From NCBI GenBank assembly GCA_903937405.1, contig CAIZZE010000052.1, positions 1 to 34,001 of the forward strand: a stretch of DNA of 34,001 nucleotides, written 5' to 3'. This DNA is from an uncultured Alphaproteobacteria bacterium. Lineage in GTDB: Bacteria; Pseudomonadota; Alphaproteobacteria; Rickettsiales; UBA1997. The position numbers and the translations under genes are program-made. The notes beneath the pieces are model-generated. The model did not search any database. It saw only the letters and a program-made list of their open reading frames with translations, and was not told the DNA's origin. Positions 8,063 through 21,128 of the stretch are shown here, piece by piece; position 1 is the stretch's first letter, and each line of letters begins with the position of its first letter.

Positions 8063-9979
8063 TTAATAAAAATTTACAACTCCAGTTGCTACATTGTACA
8101 TACCGCTGGCAATTGCAATTTTACCTTCTTTGTGAAGATCGCGAATAATTTTGCTATCTTTTAAAACTTGTTTAGCAACCCGTTGCACGTTAATTGTAGC
8201 AACTTGCTCTACAAATTCCAAATCATGAAAATCTTGAGTCGATTTAATGGAATGAACAGCTTTAACTGACGGTTTTATTTTTTTCAAAAGTCCGGTTAAT
8301 TTTCCTAATTCAACATTATTGCAAGCGCCTTTGATTGCGCCGCATTCGCTGTGGCCCAAAATCATAATTAATTTTGCGCCGGCAATTTCACAGGCAAATT
8401 CCATGCTGCCTAAAATATCGTCATTTAAAATATTTCCGGCAATTCGACAGCTAAAAATATCGCCCAAACCTTGGTCAAAAATTAATTCAGCAGAAGTGCG
8501 TGAATCAATGCAACTCAACACTAAAGCAAAAGGATGTTGCTCTCCGGAAGTTTCGTTAATTTGCTGTAAAAGATTGCGGTTTAATTTCAGGTTATTGACG
8601 AAACGCTGATTGCCATCTTTTAAAATTCTCAAGGCTTTAGCCGGAGTTAAAGAGTCGCGCACTTCTTTAGTTAAAGCTGAAACTTCCTGATGTTCAGAAT
8701 TTTGTAAAACATTTTTGGCATGATAATTATTTCGTAAAATGAAGAAAGTGGCAAAACCCATGCCAATTCCAACTCCTTTTAAAAGATCGAAATAAAACAT
8801 GCCGGCAATTGTTGCTAAAAATGGTAAAAATTGCTCTAAACCTAATTGATAAGTTTGTTTGAAGATCGCAGGTTTTGCTAGTTTATAACCAACCGACAAA
8901 AGCACACAGGCCAAAGTGGCAAGCGGGATCATGTTGAGTAAATCGGGAATTGCGATGGCGCAAATTAATAATAAAAATCCGTGTGATATTGTTGACATTT
9001 TTGTTTTTGCGCCAAAGCTGATATTAGCGCCAGAGCGTGCTACAACCTGTGTGATTGGTAAACCTCCAATTAAACCAGAAACGATATTTCCTAAACCTTG
9101 CGCTTTTAATTCACGATTAGTTGGAGTTATGCGTTTTTGTGGATCAAGTTTATCTGCCGCTTCAACGCAGAGTAGAGTTTCGATGCTGGCGATAATTGCC
9201 ATTACAAAAGCTATTCCGTAAATTTCAGGATTGGAAATTTGTGAGAAATCAGGTAAAGTAAATTGCTGGAAAAATTCGCCAAAGCTTGAAGTAACAGGGA
9301 TTTTTACGATTTTATTTTCGCCAAGTTCTAAAAACTTGCCCAAAATAATCCCGGCAATAACCGCAACTAAAGGACTTGGAACTGCTTTAAAAATTTTATG
9401 CTTTTTTGCTAAAACTTGTTCCCACAGAACCAGGATCAGCATTGAAACTATGGCAATCAAAATGGCATTTGGGGTAATGAAGTTAAGCATATGTGACAAT
9501 TCTGAGAAAGTGTTTTGACTGTCGAGAATGTCGAAATCGAAATCATCTTTAAATTCAGCATTATAACCAATGGCGTGAGGAATTTGTTTTAAAATTATGA
9601 TTAAGCCAATGCCGGTTAACATGCCTTTTATCACCGATTTCGGAAAGTAGCGAGCGACGCTGCCGAGTTTTAAATATCCAGCAATCACTTGAATCATGCC
9701 CATTAAAACAACTGATAAAAGAAAAGATTGCCATGAATCGCCAAGAGCGGCGATATAGCCAAGAACTACAGCTGAAAGTCCGGCAGCGGGGCCACTAACT
9801 CCGAGCGCGGAACCGCTTGCAGCACCAACAACAATACCGCCAACAATACCGGCGATAATTCCCGAAAATAATGGTGCGCCCGAGGCGAGTGCAATTCCTA
9901 AACAAAGTGGAAGTGCGACGAAAAATACAACCAAACTGGCTGGCAAGTCATATTTGAGATTATTGAAAATAGATTTCAT
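8063..9979 (-). CDS. SulP-family anion transporter fused to beta-carbonic anhydrase
   Basis: The protein has 638 residues. The first ~425 are a SulP/SLC26-type membrane transporter: an N-terminal NLKYDLPASLVVFFVALPLCLG, GVSGPAAGLSAVV (about 60-72), repeated hydrophobic helices and GLPITQVVARSGANI. The usual C-terminal STAS domain is absent. In its place, after a linker (about 430-450), is a complete beta-carbonic anhydrase: CIDSR (C490, D492, R494) and GHSECGA (H543, C546), giving the Cys2His Zn site and the Asp-Arg dyad. SulP-CA fusions are known from several bacteria, and bicarbonate or inorganic-carbon uptake coupled to CO2/HCO3- conversion is the inferred role. The substrate cannot be read from the sequence, and sulfate transport remains possible. 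Confidence 0.92.
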   Translation of the reverse strand: MKSIFNNLKYDLPASLVVFFVALPLCLGIALASGAPLFSGIIAGIVGGIVVGAASGSALGVSGPAAGLSAVVLGYIAALGDSWQSFLLSVVLMGMIQVIAGYLKLGSVARYFPKSVIKGMLTGIGLIIILKQIPHAIGYNAEFKDDFDFDILDSQNTFSELSHMLNFITPNAILIAIVSMLILVLWEQVLAKKHKIFKAVPSPLVAVIAGIILGKFLELGENKIVKIPVTSSFGEFFQQFTLPDFSQISNPEIYGIAFVMAIIASIETLLCVEAADKLDPQKRITPTNRELKAQGLGNIVSGLIGGLPITQVVARSGANISFGAKTKMSTISHGFLLLICAIAIPDLLNMIPLATLACVLLSVGYKLAKPAIFKQTYQLGLEQFLPFLATIAGMFYFDLLKGVGIGMGFATFFILRNNYHAKNVLQNSEHQEVSALTKEVRDSLTPAKALRILKDGNQRFVNNLKLNRNLLQQINETSGEQHPFALVLSCIDSRTSAELIFDQGLGDIFSCRIAGNILNDDILGSMEFACEIAGAKLIMILGHSECGAIKGACNNVELGKLTGLLKKIKPSVKAVHSIKSTQDFHDLEFVEQVATINVQRVAKQVLKDSKIIRDLHKEGKIAIASGMYNVATGVVNFY

Positions 9980-10029
9980 GAAAATTTAGCAAATAATTAA
10001 GGAAAACTTGTGGTGAGGCAAATTGAATT

Positions 10030-10314
10030 TTAAGCGTTGGGCGGTGATGTTGGAACGTCAGAGAAATTTTGCGGAAGAGTTAAATCATTATTTTGAGGCA
10101 AGTAGAAAGAAATCCTGAAAGTTGAGATAATTTCAGAAGGATGAGTGAAGAATTTCTCTAATTCGCAATTTTCATTTTCTGGTGATTCTTCATCTTGCGC
10201 AGCATCAAAAATTGCCGATTTTTCGTGGTGGAAATCGGAAGTGGAGATTTGAAAACTACATAAAAGGCCGATTGCGATTAGCGATAATATGATTTTTTTG
10301 AAACTTTGGTGCAT
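10030..10314 (-). CDS. Hypothetical small secreted protein
   Basis: This 94-residue ORF starts at ATG (10314) with a convincing signal peptide, KKIILSLIAIGLLCSF, then an acidic His/Glu-rich segment (DFHHEKSAIF, DEESPENENCELEKF) and a proline-ending tail (DVPTSPPNA). I do not recognise the family. The Cys in LLCSF is not in a clear lipobox. It lies 50 bp upstream of the SulP-CA gene in the same direction, so the two may be co-transcribed. Metal or proton handling is conceivable from the acidic/His composition but is only a guess. Confidence 0.55.
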   Translation of the reverse strand: MHQSFKKIILSLIAIGLLCSFQISTSDFHHEKSAIFDAAQDEESPENENCELEKFFTHPSEIISTFRISFYLPQNNDLTLPQNFSDVPTSPPNA

Positions 10315-10378
10315 GAGTGAAGTTGATTTTAGATTGGTGTATTTTTAAGGATTGGGTTTGGTTTTTCAAGGTAAAATC

Positions 10379-11107
10379 TTAAAACACCTTGGCCAAAAAT
10401 TTTAATCCCGCGAAAATTGTCATCAATCCAATCATCTTTTTAAATAAGTTTTCGCTGATTTTTAAGTGAATTCTATATCCTACATGAATCGCTAAAAAAA
10501 CCGGAATTATTGTCCACCAAATTTTGCTAAAGAATGCCGGTTCAATTTGTCCTTGTAGCGAAAGTTGCGCGAATCTTACTAAATTAAAAAACATAAAAAA
10601 CAATGCCATCGTTGTGCGCAATGCTGATTTATTTTCAAAATCATTTTTTAAAGCGTTGACTATAAAAGGGCCGCCGATTCCGAAAGCGCCTTGGGAAATT
10701 CCGCCGATTAAGAGTAATTGAGTTTTAAAATTTTTTGGAAAAATAAATTTGTCAAAAAAAATGGTTTTTATCGCGAGTAAAATCAGTAAAATCCCAAGTA
10801 TGAATGATAAAATTGCAGAAGAAAAATAAGTAAAAGCAAAAACTCCTAAAATAGTTCCAAGCAAACAAATAGGAGCTACAGCTTTGAAAATTTTCTTGTC
10901 AAAAGATTTAAGATTAGTGTAAGCAATGTAGGCGCTGGCGCAGGTTGAAATATATAATCCGGCCAAAATCATTTCTTTTAAATCGAGAAAAAATCCTAAA
11001 ATTGAATAGGCGATTAAACCGCCGCCGAAACCAATGATACTTTCGACAAAAAATCCAAAAGAAAAACTTGTTGCGATTAAGAGTACAATTAACATAAATT
11101 TACTCAA
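10379..11107 (-). CDS. TauE/SafE (TSUP) family membrane permease
   Basis: The protein has 242 residues made of about seven to eight hydrophobic segments. The N-terminal half contains the family signature, a glycine cluster (VESIIGFGGGLIAYS), and the second half has the matching GGISQGAFGIGGPFIVNAL, reflecting the internal duplication typical of TSUP transporters. Members export or import sulfite, sulfoacetate or other small organosulfur/organic anions; the substrate here is unknown. The frame opens with TTG at 11107, and an ATG four codons in (11095) is an alternative start. It is divergent from the barrel protein gene with only 65 bp between them. Confidence 0.85.
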   Translation of the reverse strand: MSKFMLIVLLIATSFSFGFFVESIIGFGGGLIAYSILGFFLDLKEMILAGLYISTCASAYIAYTNLKSFDKKIFKAVAPICLLGTILGVFAFTYFSSAILSFILGILLILLAIKTIFFDKFIFPKNFKTQLLLIGGISQGAFGIGGPFIVNALKNDFENKSALRTTMALFFMFFNLVRFAQLSLQGQIEPAFFSKIWWTIIPVFLAIHVGYRIHLKISENLFKKMIGLMTIFAGLKFLAKVF

Positions 11108-11113
11108 ATATTA

Positions 11114-11130
11114 GTCAGAAAAATACTGAC
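11114..11130. promoter_or_regulatory. Short inverted repeat in a divergent promoter region
   Basis: GTCAG (11114-11118) and CTGAC (11126-11130), spaced by AAAAATA, lie in the 65-bp region between the TSUP permease and the barrel protein gene. The position is right for a shared operator, but the 5-bp arms are short enough to arise by chance. Confidence 0.25.
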
Positions 11131-11172
11131 AGTTAGTTTTCAAATTCTGTATCCCCGACTAAAAAGCAATTA

Positions 11173-12399
11173 ATGAAATTTTTTTACTTCTTTCTGATTT
11201 TCAGTCTTTTTTCCTGCGAAGTTCTAGCAGTTGAAGATGTGAAACCAGGAATTCTAAAACAATTGATAGAAGAAAATGCGGAAGAAATTTCCGATCAGGA
11301 AAAATCTTCTTTCAAGCCAAAATTAACCAATCGGTTGGTTCTTGATGCTAACTTTGATGATGAATATCAAAGTACTGATCGCAAAAGAGAATATAATGAT
11401 AGTTATGGTAGAATGCGTCTTTTTAGTGGTTATAATTTTGCGAAGAATTTTTCTCTAAACAGTTTTATAAGAATAGATCCAGTTTATCAGAGTTCTGAAG
11501 CAGCTAGAAGAAATAATCTTGCAAATGGTGGCGGTGACATTTCTTTTGAAAATGAAGGACTTTTTTTGGAAGAGTTAAACTTAACTTATAATGGCAAAAA
11601 ACATGCTTTTGTGCTTGGTAAATTTGATTTAAACTTCGGAACTGCTTGGCGCAGGAATCGCGGTATTTGGACTTACAACATTGCTGAAAATTATAGGCAA
11701 AATGAGAAATTAGGGGTGAATGGAATTTATCGTTTAGGTAATGCAAAAACTACAGGGCTTTACGAAATCAGCTACGGAATTTTTAAAAATGATCGCAAAA
11801 ATTTGGATAATTCTTTGATTACAGATCGTGATTCAAATTCAAAATCAGATGCGATTGCTGGTGATGCTGGAGGATTGCAATCTTATATTACCTCGCTTGA
11901 TATTAATTTTGATTTTTCGCAACAAGAAAAATTATCTTACCATTTTTCTTACATTAATTTGGGCGTAAATAGTCGCGCTTCTTTGGTGAATCCAAATAAA
12001 ATTGCTGACCAAAAGGGTTTTGTGGCGGGAATGAATTATAAATATCCGGTGAAGAAAAATTATATTATTGATGGTTTGCTGGAATATGCCGCGATTAAAA
12101 ATCTTAATGGCAATTCCGATGTAGGTGAACAATATTTTACTGCCAATGTGATTAACCGTTTTTATGAAAACTGGAATGTAACTTTGGGTTACGCCAATCG
12201 TGACAATTCGCATGTTGGGCAATATGGCTTCAAAAGTAATTTAACTGAAATTTCCATGGGCTATGAATTTTTGAAAAATTCATTTTTTGACAAATTACTT
12301 TTTCAAGTCGGATATAAAAACCAGCGCGATAATTTTGACACCAGCCTTGAAACCAGAAATGTTTTCGGTGCTTTAATGCGTTATCAGAAAAATTTTTAA
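11173..12399 (+). CDS. Predicted outer-membrane beta-barrel (porin-like) protein
   Basis: The protein has 408 residues. The start MKFFYFFLIFSLFSCEVLA is a signal peptide; the Cys at 15 is probably not a lipobox. After a short acidic linker, the body shows alternating aromatic/polar strands typical of a barrel (for example RMRLFSGYNFAKNFSLNSF, HAFVLGKFDLNFGTAW, KTTGLYEISYGIF) and ends with a C-terminal Phe (ALMRYQKNF), the BAM recognition signature. Similarity to a named porin family cannot be settled by eye; carbohydrate- or phosphate-selective porins are candidates. It ends four bases before hisG, so hisG and virB6 are likely transcribed from its promoter. Confidence 0.75.
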   Translation: MKFFYFFLIFSLFSCEVLAVEDVKPGILKQLIEENAEEISDQEKSSFKPKLTNRLVLDANFDDEYQSTDRKREYNDSYGRMRLFSGYNFAKNFSLNSFIRIDPVYQSSEAARRNNLANGGGDISFENEGLFLEELNLTYNGKKHAFVLGKFDLNFGTAWRRNRGIWTYNIAENYRQNEKLGVNGIYRLGNAKTTGLYEISYGIFKNDRKNLDNSLITDRDSNSKSDAIAGDAGGLQSYITSLDINFDFSQQEKLSYHFSYINLGVNSRASLVNPNKIADQKGFVAGMNYKYPVKKNYIIDGLLEYAAIKNLNGNSDVGEQYFTANVINRFYENWNVTLGYANRDNSHVGQYGFKSNLTEISMGYEFLKNSFFDKLLFQVGYKNQRDNFDTSLETRNVFGALMRYQKNF

Positions 12400-12403
12400 A
12401 TAG

Positions 12404-13028
12404 ATGAAAAAAATTATATTTGCCGTTCCAAAAGGTCGTATTTTAGAAGAGTTGATGCCGCTTTTAACCAAAAGCGATATTATTCCAGAAGCTGATTTTT
12501 TTAATGAATCTTCGCGTAAACTTGTTTTTACAACTAACCGCAAAAATCTTGATTTAGTTAAAGTTCGTAGTTTTGACGTTGCTACTTTTGTTAAATTTGG
12601 TGCTGCTGATATTGGTATTTGTGGGCTTGATGTCTTAAAAGAATTTTCTTCCTCAGAAATTTTTCCAGTTTTAGATTTAGGAATCGGTAAATGCCGTTTA
12701 TCAATTGCTGCCAAAAAATCGGTGGAACTTGATTTAGCAAAAAGAAGCCACATCAGAATTGCTACTAAATACACTTCAATTGCCTCGAATTATTTTTCTG
12801 AATTGGGTATTCAGGCTGAAGCAATCAAGCTCAACGGCTCAATTGAAATTGCATCGACATTGAATTTATGTGATTTTATTCTCGATTTAGTAAGCAGTGG
12901 TAAAACACTTATTGAAAACGACATGATTGAACTTAGAAAAATTCTTGATGTCAGCTCTTACTTGACGGTTAATCGCACCTCTTTCAAAACAGCTAACCAA
13001 GAAATTAATCAGTTAATTAAAATTTTTG

Positions 13029-13039
<11 letters not shown>
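12404..13039 (+). CDS. hisG: ATP phosphoribosyltransferase, short form
   Basis: HisG condenses ATP and PRPP in the first step of histidine synthesis. The N-terminus KKIIFAVPKGRILEE and the PRPP-binding loop CDFILDLVSSGKTLIEN (about 163-179) are diagnostic. At 211 residues it is the short HisG(S) type, which lacks the regulatory C-terminal domain and needs the HisRS-like HisZ partner for activity. No hisZ or other his gene is in the window. It lies between a barrel gene (4-bp gap) and virB6, which begins inside its last codons. Histidine synthesis is usually absent from host-restricted Rickettsiales, so this gene argues for a less reduced lineage. Confidence 0.92.
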
Positions 13040-17363
<4,324 letters not shown>

Positions 17364-17412
17364 GGAAAAAGTTACTCGAGCTTTTTGAAGGAAAGGAATT
17401 TTGGTACAAAAT

Positions 17413-19068
17413 TTAATTAACCAAAGCTGCTTTATCCCTTTTTTTTCTATGGGTCATGATTGCAAAACGATGTGCTTCATCACGCAAGCGTTGTAAGTAA
17501 TGCATTACTGGTGCATGTTTGGGTAAAGTAAAAGATTCCTTTCTAGTTTGATGAAAAAACTCTTCTCCGGCATTGCGGTTTTCGCCTTTGGACATGCAGA
17601 TAAAAGGAATTTTCACTTTTAATTCGTCAAAAACTTCCTGCGCCGCGCGCAATTGGCCTTTACCACCATCAATTATAATAAAATCAGGATATTCTTCCGC
17701 GTGTAATTTAGAAAAACGCCGCGTTAAAACTTCACGCAACATTGCAGTGTCGTCGCGTCTAGGTTGATCGTGATTAATATCTTCAAAACGAATATTAAAT
17801 TTTCGGTAACCGCTTTTTATAAATCCATCCACTCCCGCTGTTATCAAAGCTCCAACCGCATTAGTTCCGCCGGTATGACTATTATCATAAACTTCAATTC
17901 TTTGCGGCATTTTCGGTAAATCGAAAATCTTTTTTACATCAAGAAGCAATTCTTTGGTGCTTAAGTTTTGTGAAATTTTTTGTTCCAGATTTTGTAAAGC
18001 TAAACGTTCTTGTTCTTTAACCAGCGTAAATTTAGCACCGCGTTTTGGATTTATTATTTCAATTTTACGACCACAAATTTTTTGTAAAAATTCTTCCATT
18101 AAATTTTTCTCCGGTAAATCCAAGTCAAGTAAAATCGTGCTTGCCGGCGTTTGTGCTAAATAAAATTGTCCTAAAAATTCGCTTAAAAATTCTTCTGATT
18201 TTTTATCGCTATCGATTTCATAAAAATAAGGTTTGCCGCCCAAACTTTGTCCGGCGCGAAAAAAGGCTACATAAGCGCAAACCATGCCGTTAATGTTGGC
18301 AACGGTTAGAATATCAGCATCATTAACTTCGCGGACATTAATATTTTGTTTGGCCTGAATTGCATTTAGCGACTTAATCTGGTCGCGCACAAACCCAGCT
18401 TTTTCATAATTTTGCTGCTCACTTAAACGCGCCATTTTTTTGCTTAATTCTTTTTGTAAATCGGAAGATTTTCCACTTAAAAATGCGTTGGCGTTGGCGA
18501 CAGAAATTTTATATTCATCTTTTAAAATCATGTCCACGCAAGGTGCAGAACATCTTTTGATTTGATATTCTAAACATGGTTTTTTGCGCGATTTAAATTC
18601 AGAATCGGTGCAATTGCGCAATTGAAAAATTTTGCGCAAAACATCAATGGCGTGATTAACATCAAGTCCGGAAGCGTAAGGTCCAAAATATTGTCCTTTG
18701 GTGGTTTTTTGACCGCGATATTTGCTGATTTGAGGAAAGTCGTGATCTGTTATTAAAATTTGGGGAAAAGTTTTATCATCGCGCAATAAAATATTAAAAC
18801 GCGGCAGCAGGTTTTTAATTAAATTATGTTCGAGAAGAAGAGCTTCAACTTCACTTTCAGTTTGAATGAATTCAACTTTTTGCGCCAGATAAACCATGCG
18901 CGCAATGCGGGCGGAAAGCAGGTTTTGTTTGGTGTAGCTCGAAATTCTTTTAAGCAGATTTTTGGCTTTGCCAACGTAAAGAACTTGTTCTTTGCCATCG
19001 AAAAACTTGTAAACACCCGGTGTTTCGGGGATTGATTGGAGTTGTGTTTTTATGATTTCGATCGTCAT
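17413..19068 (-). CDS. uvrC: Excinuclease ABC subunit C, C-terminally short
   Basis: UvrC makes both incisions in nucleotide excision repair. From the ATG at 19068 the product is 551 residues. The GIY-YIG nuclease domain is present (PGVYKFFDGKEQVLYVGKAKN, about 17-37). So is the Cys-containing region (CTDSEFKSRKKPCLEYQIKRC), the UVR motif around 195-230 that meets UvrB (LSEQQNYEKAGFVRDQI), and the RNase H-like 5'-incision domain (VYDNSHTGG with D395, IIDGGKGQL with D467, and HR-THRKKRDK near the end). The protein stops right after THRKKRDKAALVN, where other UvrCs continue into a tandem helix-hairpin-helix module of about 50-60 residues. The 49 bp before the convergent virB6 stop hold no HhH remnant in any frame I read. 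Confidence 0.92.
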   Translation of the reverse strand: MTIEIIKTQLQSIPETPGVYKFFDGKEQVLYVGKAKNLLKRISSYTKQNLLSARIARMVYLAQKVEFIQTESEVEALLLEHNLIKNLLPRFNILLRDDKTFPQILITDHDFPQISKYRGQKTTKGQYFGPYASGLDVNHAIDVLRKIFQLRNCTDSEFKSRKKPCLEYQIKRCSAPCVDMILKDEYKISVANANAFLSGKSSDLQKELSKKMARLSEQQNYEKAGFVRDQIKSLNAIQAKQNINVREVNDADILTVANINGMVCAYVAFFRAGQSLGGKPYFYEIDSDKKSEEFLSEFLGQFYLAQTPASTILLDLDLPEKNLMEEFLQKICGRKIEIINPKRGAKFTLVKEQERLALQNLEQKISQNLSTKELLLDVKKIFDLPKMPQRIEVYDNSHTGGTNAVGALITAGVDGFIKSGYRKFNIRFEDINHDQPRRDDTAMLREVLTRRFSKLHAEEYPDFIIIDGGKGQLRAAQEVFDELKVKIPFICMSKGENRNAGEEFFHQTRKESFTLPKHAPVMHYLQRLRDEAHRFAIMTHRKKRDKAALVN

Positions 19069-19088
19069 GAATGATGTTTTTGCAGGAG

Positions 19089-19103
19089 CCCGAATTATTC
19101 GGG
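19089..19103. other. Small hairpin upstream of uvrC
   Basis: CCCGAA (19089-19094) and TTCGGG (19098-19103) form a compact 6-bp stem with a 3-nt loop, between the divergent uvrC and thyX genes. It could be part of the uvrC leader or a regulatory site; function is unknown. Confidence 0.3.
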
Positions 19104-19197
19104 TTGAAACAAACGAGATTTAATTCCTAATTGATAATTGCTAAATGGTAATTTACTTTTTTATAATAAATCAAATATCAAAAATTCCCCTAGAAAA

Positions 19198-20142
19198 ATG
19201 GTCATCAAAAAAGAACAGCTAGAAGAAATTAATTTCTTGCTCACCCAGTCAAATCAAACATTGCGCCCAGTTTCTCCTGAGCTTGAAGAAATTCTATATC
19301 AACCTTTCGAAGTTTTAGATCACGGTTTTGTTCGCGTTGTTGATTATATGGGAAATGATTCTTCCGTTGTTCAGGCGGCACGAGTTTCCTACGGCCAAGG
19401 CACTAAAAAAGTAAGTGCTGATAAAGGTTTGATTAATTATTTAATCGCGCATCGCCACACAACTCCGCTAGAAATGTGTGAAATTAAGTTTCACATTAAG
19501 CTGCCAATTTTTGTGGCGCGCCAATGGATTCGTCATCGCACAGCTTCAGTAAATGAATATTCTGCACGCTATTCAATTGTTGAAGATGAATTTTATGTTC
19601 CAAAAGCTGAAAATCTTTCAGCGCAATCAAAAATAAATCATCAAGGCCGTGATGAAACTAAAGTTTTAAACGCCGCAGAATCAAGACGTGTTTTGGAAAT
19701 TTTAAAAAATGATTCGGTAAAATCTTACGATCATTATCTTGAAATGATTAATCAGGATGAGGCTGGAAATATCGTTGATGAAAGTAAAGAAGGTTTGGCT
19801 CGCGAACTAGCGCGCATGAATTTGCCTTTAAGCTGCTACACGCAATGGTATTGGAAAATCGATTTACATAATCTTTTGCATTTTCTCAATTTGCGCGCTG
19901 ATTCTCACGCTCAATATGAAATTCGTGTTTATGCGCAAGTAATGCTAGACATGGTAAAAAAATGGGTTCCTCATTGCTTCGAAGCTTTCGTAAAACATCA
20001 TAAAGATGGCGAAAATCTTTCTGGACCGGCGCTGGAAGTTATCAAAAAAATGCTAAATGGCGAAAAAGTAACCCAAGAAAATAGCGGCTTAAGCAGCAGA
20101 GAATGGGATGAATTGTCGAAAAAATTAAATCTAAAATCTTAA
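19198..20142 (+). CDS. thyX: Flavin-dependent thymidylate synthase
   Basis: ThyX makes dTMP from dUMP using methylene-THF and FADH2. From ATG 19198 it has 314 residues; the frame opens 20 codons earlier, but those residues ([12 protein letters not shown]) are atypical. The ThyX motif RHR-x7-S is R112-H113-R114 to S122 within [14 protein letters not shown]. Other marks are [36 protein letters not shown] and a C-terminal [14 protein letters not shown] (dUMP/FAD contacts). The sequence around RHR looks strongly rickettsial. tatA starts four bases after its stop, so thyX, tatA and exoD likely form an operon. Confidence 0.96.
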   Translation: MVIKKEQLEEINFLLTQSNQTLRPVSPELEEILYQPFEVLDHGFVRVVDYMGNDSSVVQAARVSYGQGTKKVSADKGLINYLIAHRHTTPLEMCEIKFHIKLPIFVARQWIRHRTASVNEYSARYSIVEDEFYVPKAENLSAQSKINHQGRDETKVLNAAESRRVLEILKNDSVKSYDHYLEMINQDEAGNIVDESKEGLARELARMNLPLSCYTQWYWKIDLHNLLHFLNLRADSHAQYEIRVYAQVMLDMVKKWVPHCFEAFVKHHKDGENLSGPALEVIKKMLNGEKVTQENSGLSSREWDELSKKLNLKS

Positions 20143-20146
20143 ATTT

Positions 20147-20335
20147 ATGTCACTAGGAATGGGAGAATTATTACTGATTTTAGTAATTGTATTTGTGCTT
20201 TTTGGAGCTGGAAAATTGCCGCAAGTTATGGGCGACATCGGCAAAAGTGTTAAAAGCCTGAAAAAAGGTTTAAAAGAAGAAGAAAAATTAGCCGAACCAA
20301 CTGTTGAAAAAATAGTTTCTGAAAAAAAAATCTGA
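20147..20335 (+). CDS. tatA: Sec-independent protein translocase subunit TatA
   Basis: TatA oligomers form the conduit by which folded proteins cross the inner membrane. At 62 residues it has a short periplasmic N-terminus (MSLGMGE), a single helix (LLLILVIVFVLF), the hinge GAGKLPQVMG and an amphipathic helix (IGKSVKSLKKGLKEEEK), then an acidic tail. TatB and TatC are not adjacent. It is very close to thyX (4-bp gap) and 16 bp before the next gene. Confidence 0.93.
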   Translation: MSLGMGELLLILVIVFVLFGAGKLPQVMGDIGKSVKSLKKGLKEEEKLAEPTVEKIVSEKKI

Positions 20336-20351
20336 CGAGAAAAATTCTTAA

Positions 20352-20966
20352 GTGACTCAAAATAAAATAATCACAACCCAAGCAATTGAAGATGTAGTTA
20401 ATAAATCTTCAGCTGACCGCATTCAAGTTCGCGATCTAGTTGATGCAATGCAGGCAATTGGTTTTGGTCTGGCGATGATGATTTTTGCTTTCGGTATTAT
20501 CATTCCGCTGCCGCCTCCCTTCCCAAGTATTATTGCAATGCCGCTGATTATTTTTTCATTACAAATGATTGCTGGTTATACTGCGCCAAAATTGCCGAAA
20601 AGATTTGAAAAAATTAGCGTAAAAAGATCGGTAGTTGCAATGTTGGTGCAAAAATCTGCGCCTTATATCCGCAAAGTTGAACATATTTTGCGCCCACGTT
20701 TGGCCTTTGTAACAACGCCTCGCGCTGAAAGAGTAATTGGAGTTTTTACTTTGATTTTTTCTTCCTTCATCGTTTTGCCAATGCCACTTTCTAATTTTAT
20801 TCCGGGCTTGGGAATTCTGATAATTTCTTTTGGTCTACTCGGAAAAGATGGCTTGGTGGTGATTTGCGGAATTATTGTCGGCTTAATGGGCATTGCTATT
20901 TCAACTACCGCGGTTCTGCTTGGAGTCGAAGCATTGTATTATATTAAGAATTTTTTCCTGAATTAA
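20352..20966 (+). CDS. exoD: ExoD-family membrane protein
   Basis: The protein has 204 residues and starts with GTG. It fits the ExoD family (named for a Sinorhizobium exopolysaccharide-related gene): GFGLAMMIFAFGIIIPLPPPFPSI, with the family's proline-rich turn after the first helix, then LPKRFEKI, and paired helices with SNFIPGLGILIISFGLLGKDGL. About four to five membrane segments are visible. The biochemical role is not established; members are linked to exopolysaccharide production and alkaline tolerance. It is likely the last gene of the thyX-tatA-exoD unit. Confidence 0.85.
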   Translation: MTQNKIITTQAIEDVVNKSSADRIQVRDLVDAMQAIGFGLAMMIFAFGIIIPLPPPFPSIIAMPLIIFSLQMIAGYTAPKLPKRFEKISVKRSVVAMLVQKSAPYIRKVEHILRPRLAFVTTPRAERVIGVFTLIFSSFIVLPMPLSNFIPGLGILIISFGLLGKDGLVVICGIIVGLMGIAISTTAVLLGVEALYYIKNFFLN

Positions 20967-20984
20967 TTTTCTCTGCTTGACTAG

Positions 20985-21025
20985 AAAAAAAAGCGCTCTT
21001 AGAAAGCTCAAACTCTGCTTTTTTT
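20985..21025 (+). terminator. Possible intrinsic terminator after exoD
   Basis: AAAAAAAAGC (20985-20994) pairs with GCTTTTTTT (21017-21025), leaving a loop of about 22 nt, and a T-run closes the second arm. It is placed well, just after exoD and before the rho leader, but the stem is A/T-dominated and weak. Confidence 0.4.
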
Positions 21026-21128
21026 GGTGTTCAAAATCTGTGTTCAAGGAGTTTCTTTAAACTCTCTCATCTTGTAAGTTCTAAAAATTTTTCCCAAAAG
21101 TTTTTTACTAATCAAAACTAAATTCTAA

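Noticed and set aside
12373-12774. 133-codon minus-strand frame over hisG
   Set aside because: Antisense of a conserved enzyme gene; no domain or start signal.
19138-19197. Upstream start giving thyX 20 extra residues
   Set aside because: The added residues do not resemble ThyX N-termini and lie in the AT-rich leader; the ATG at 19198 gives the usual protein.
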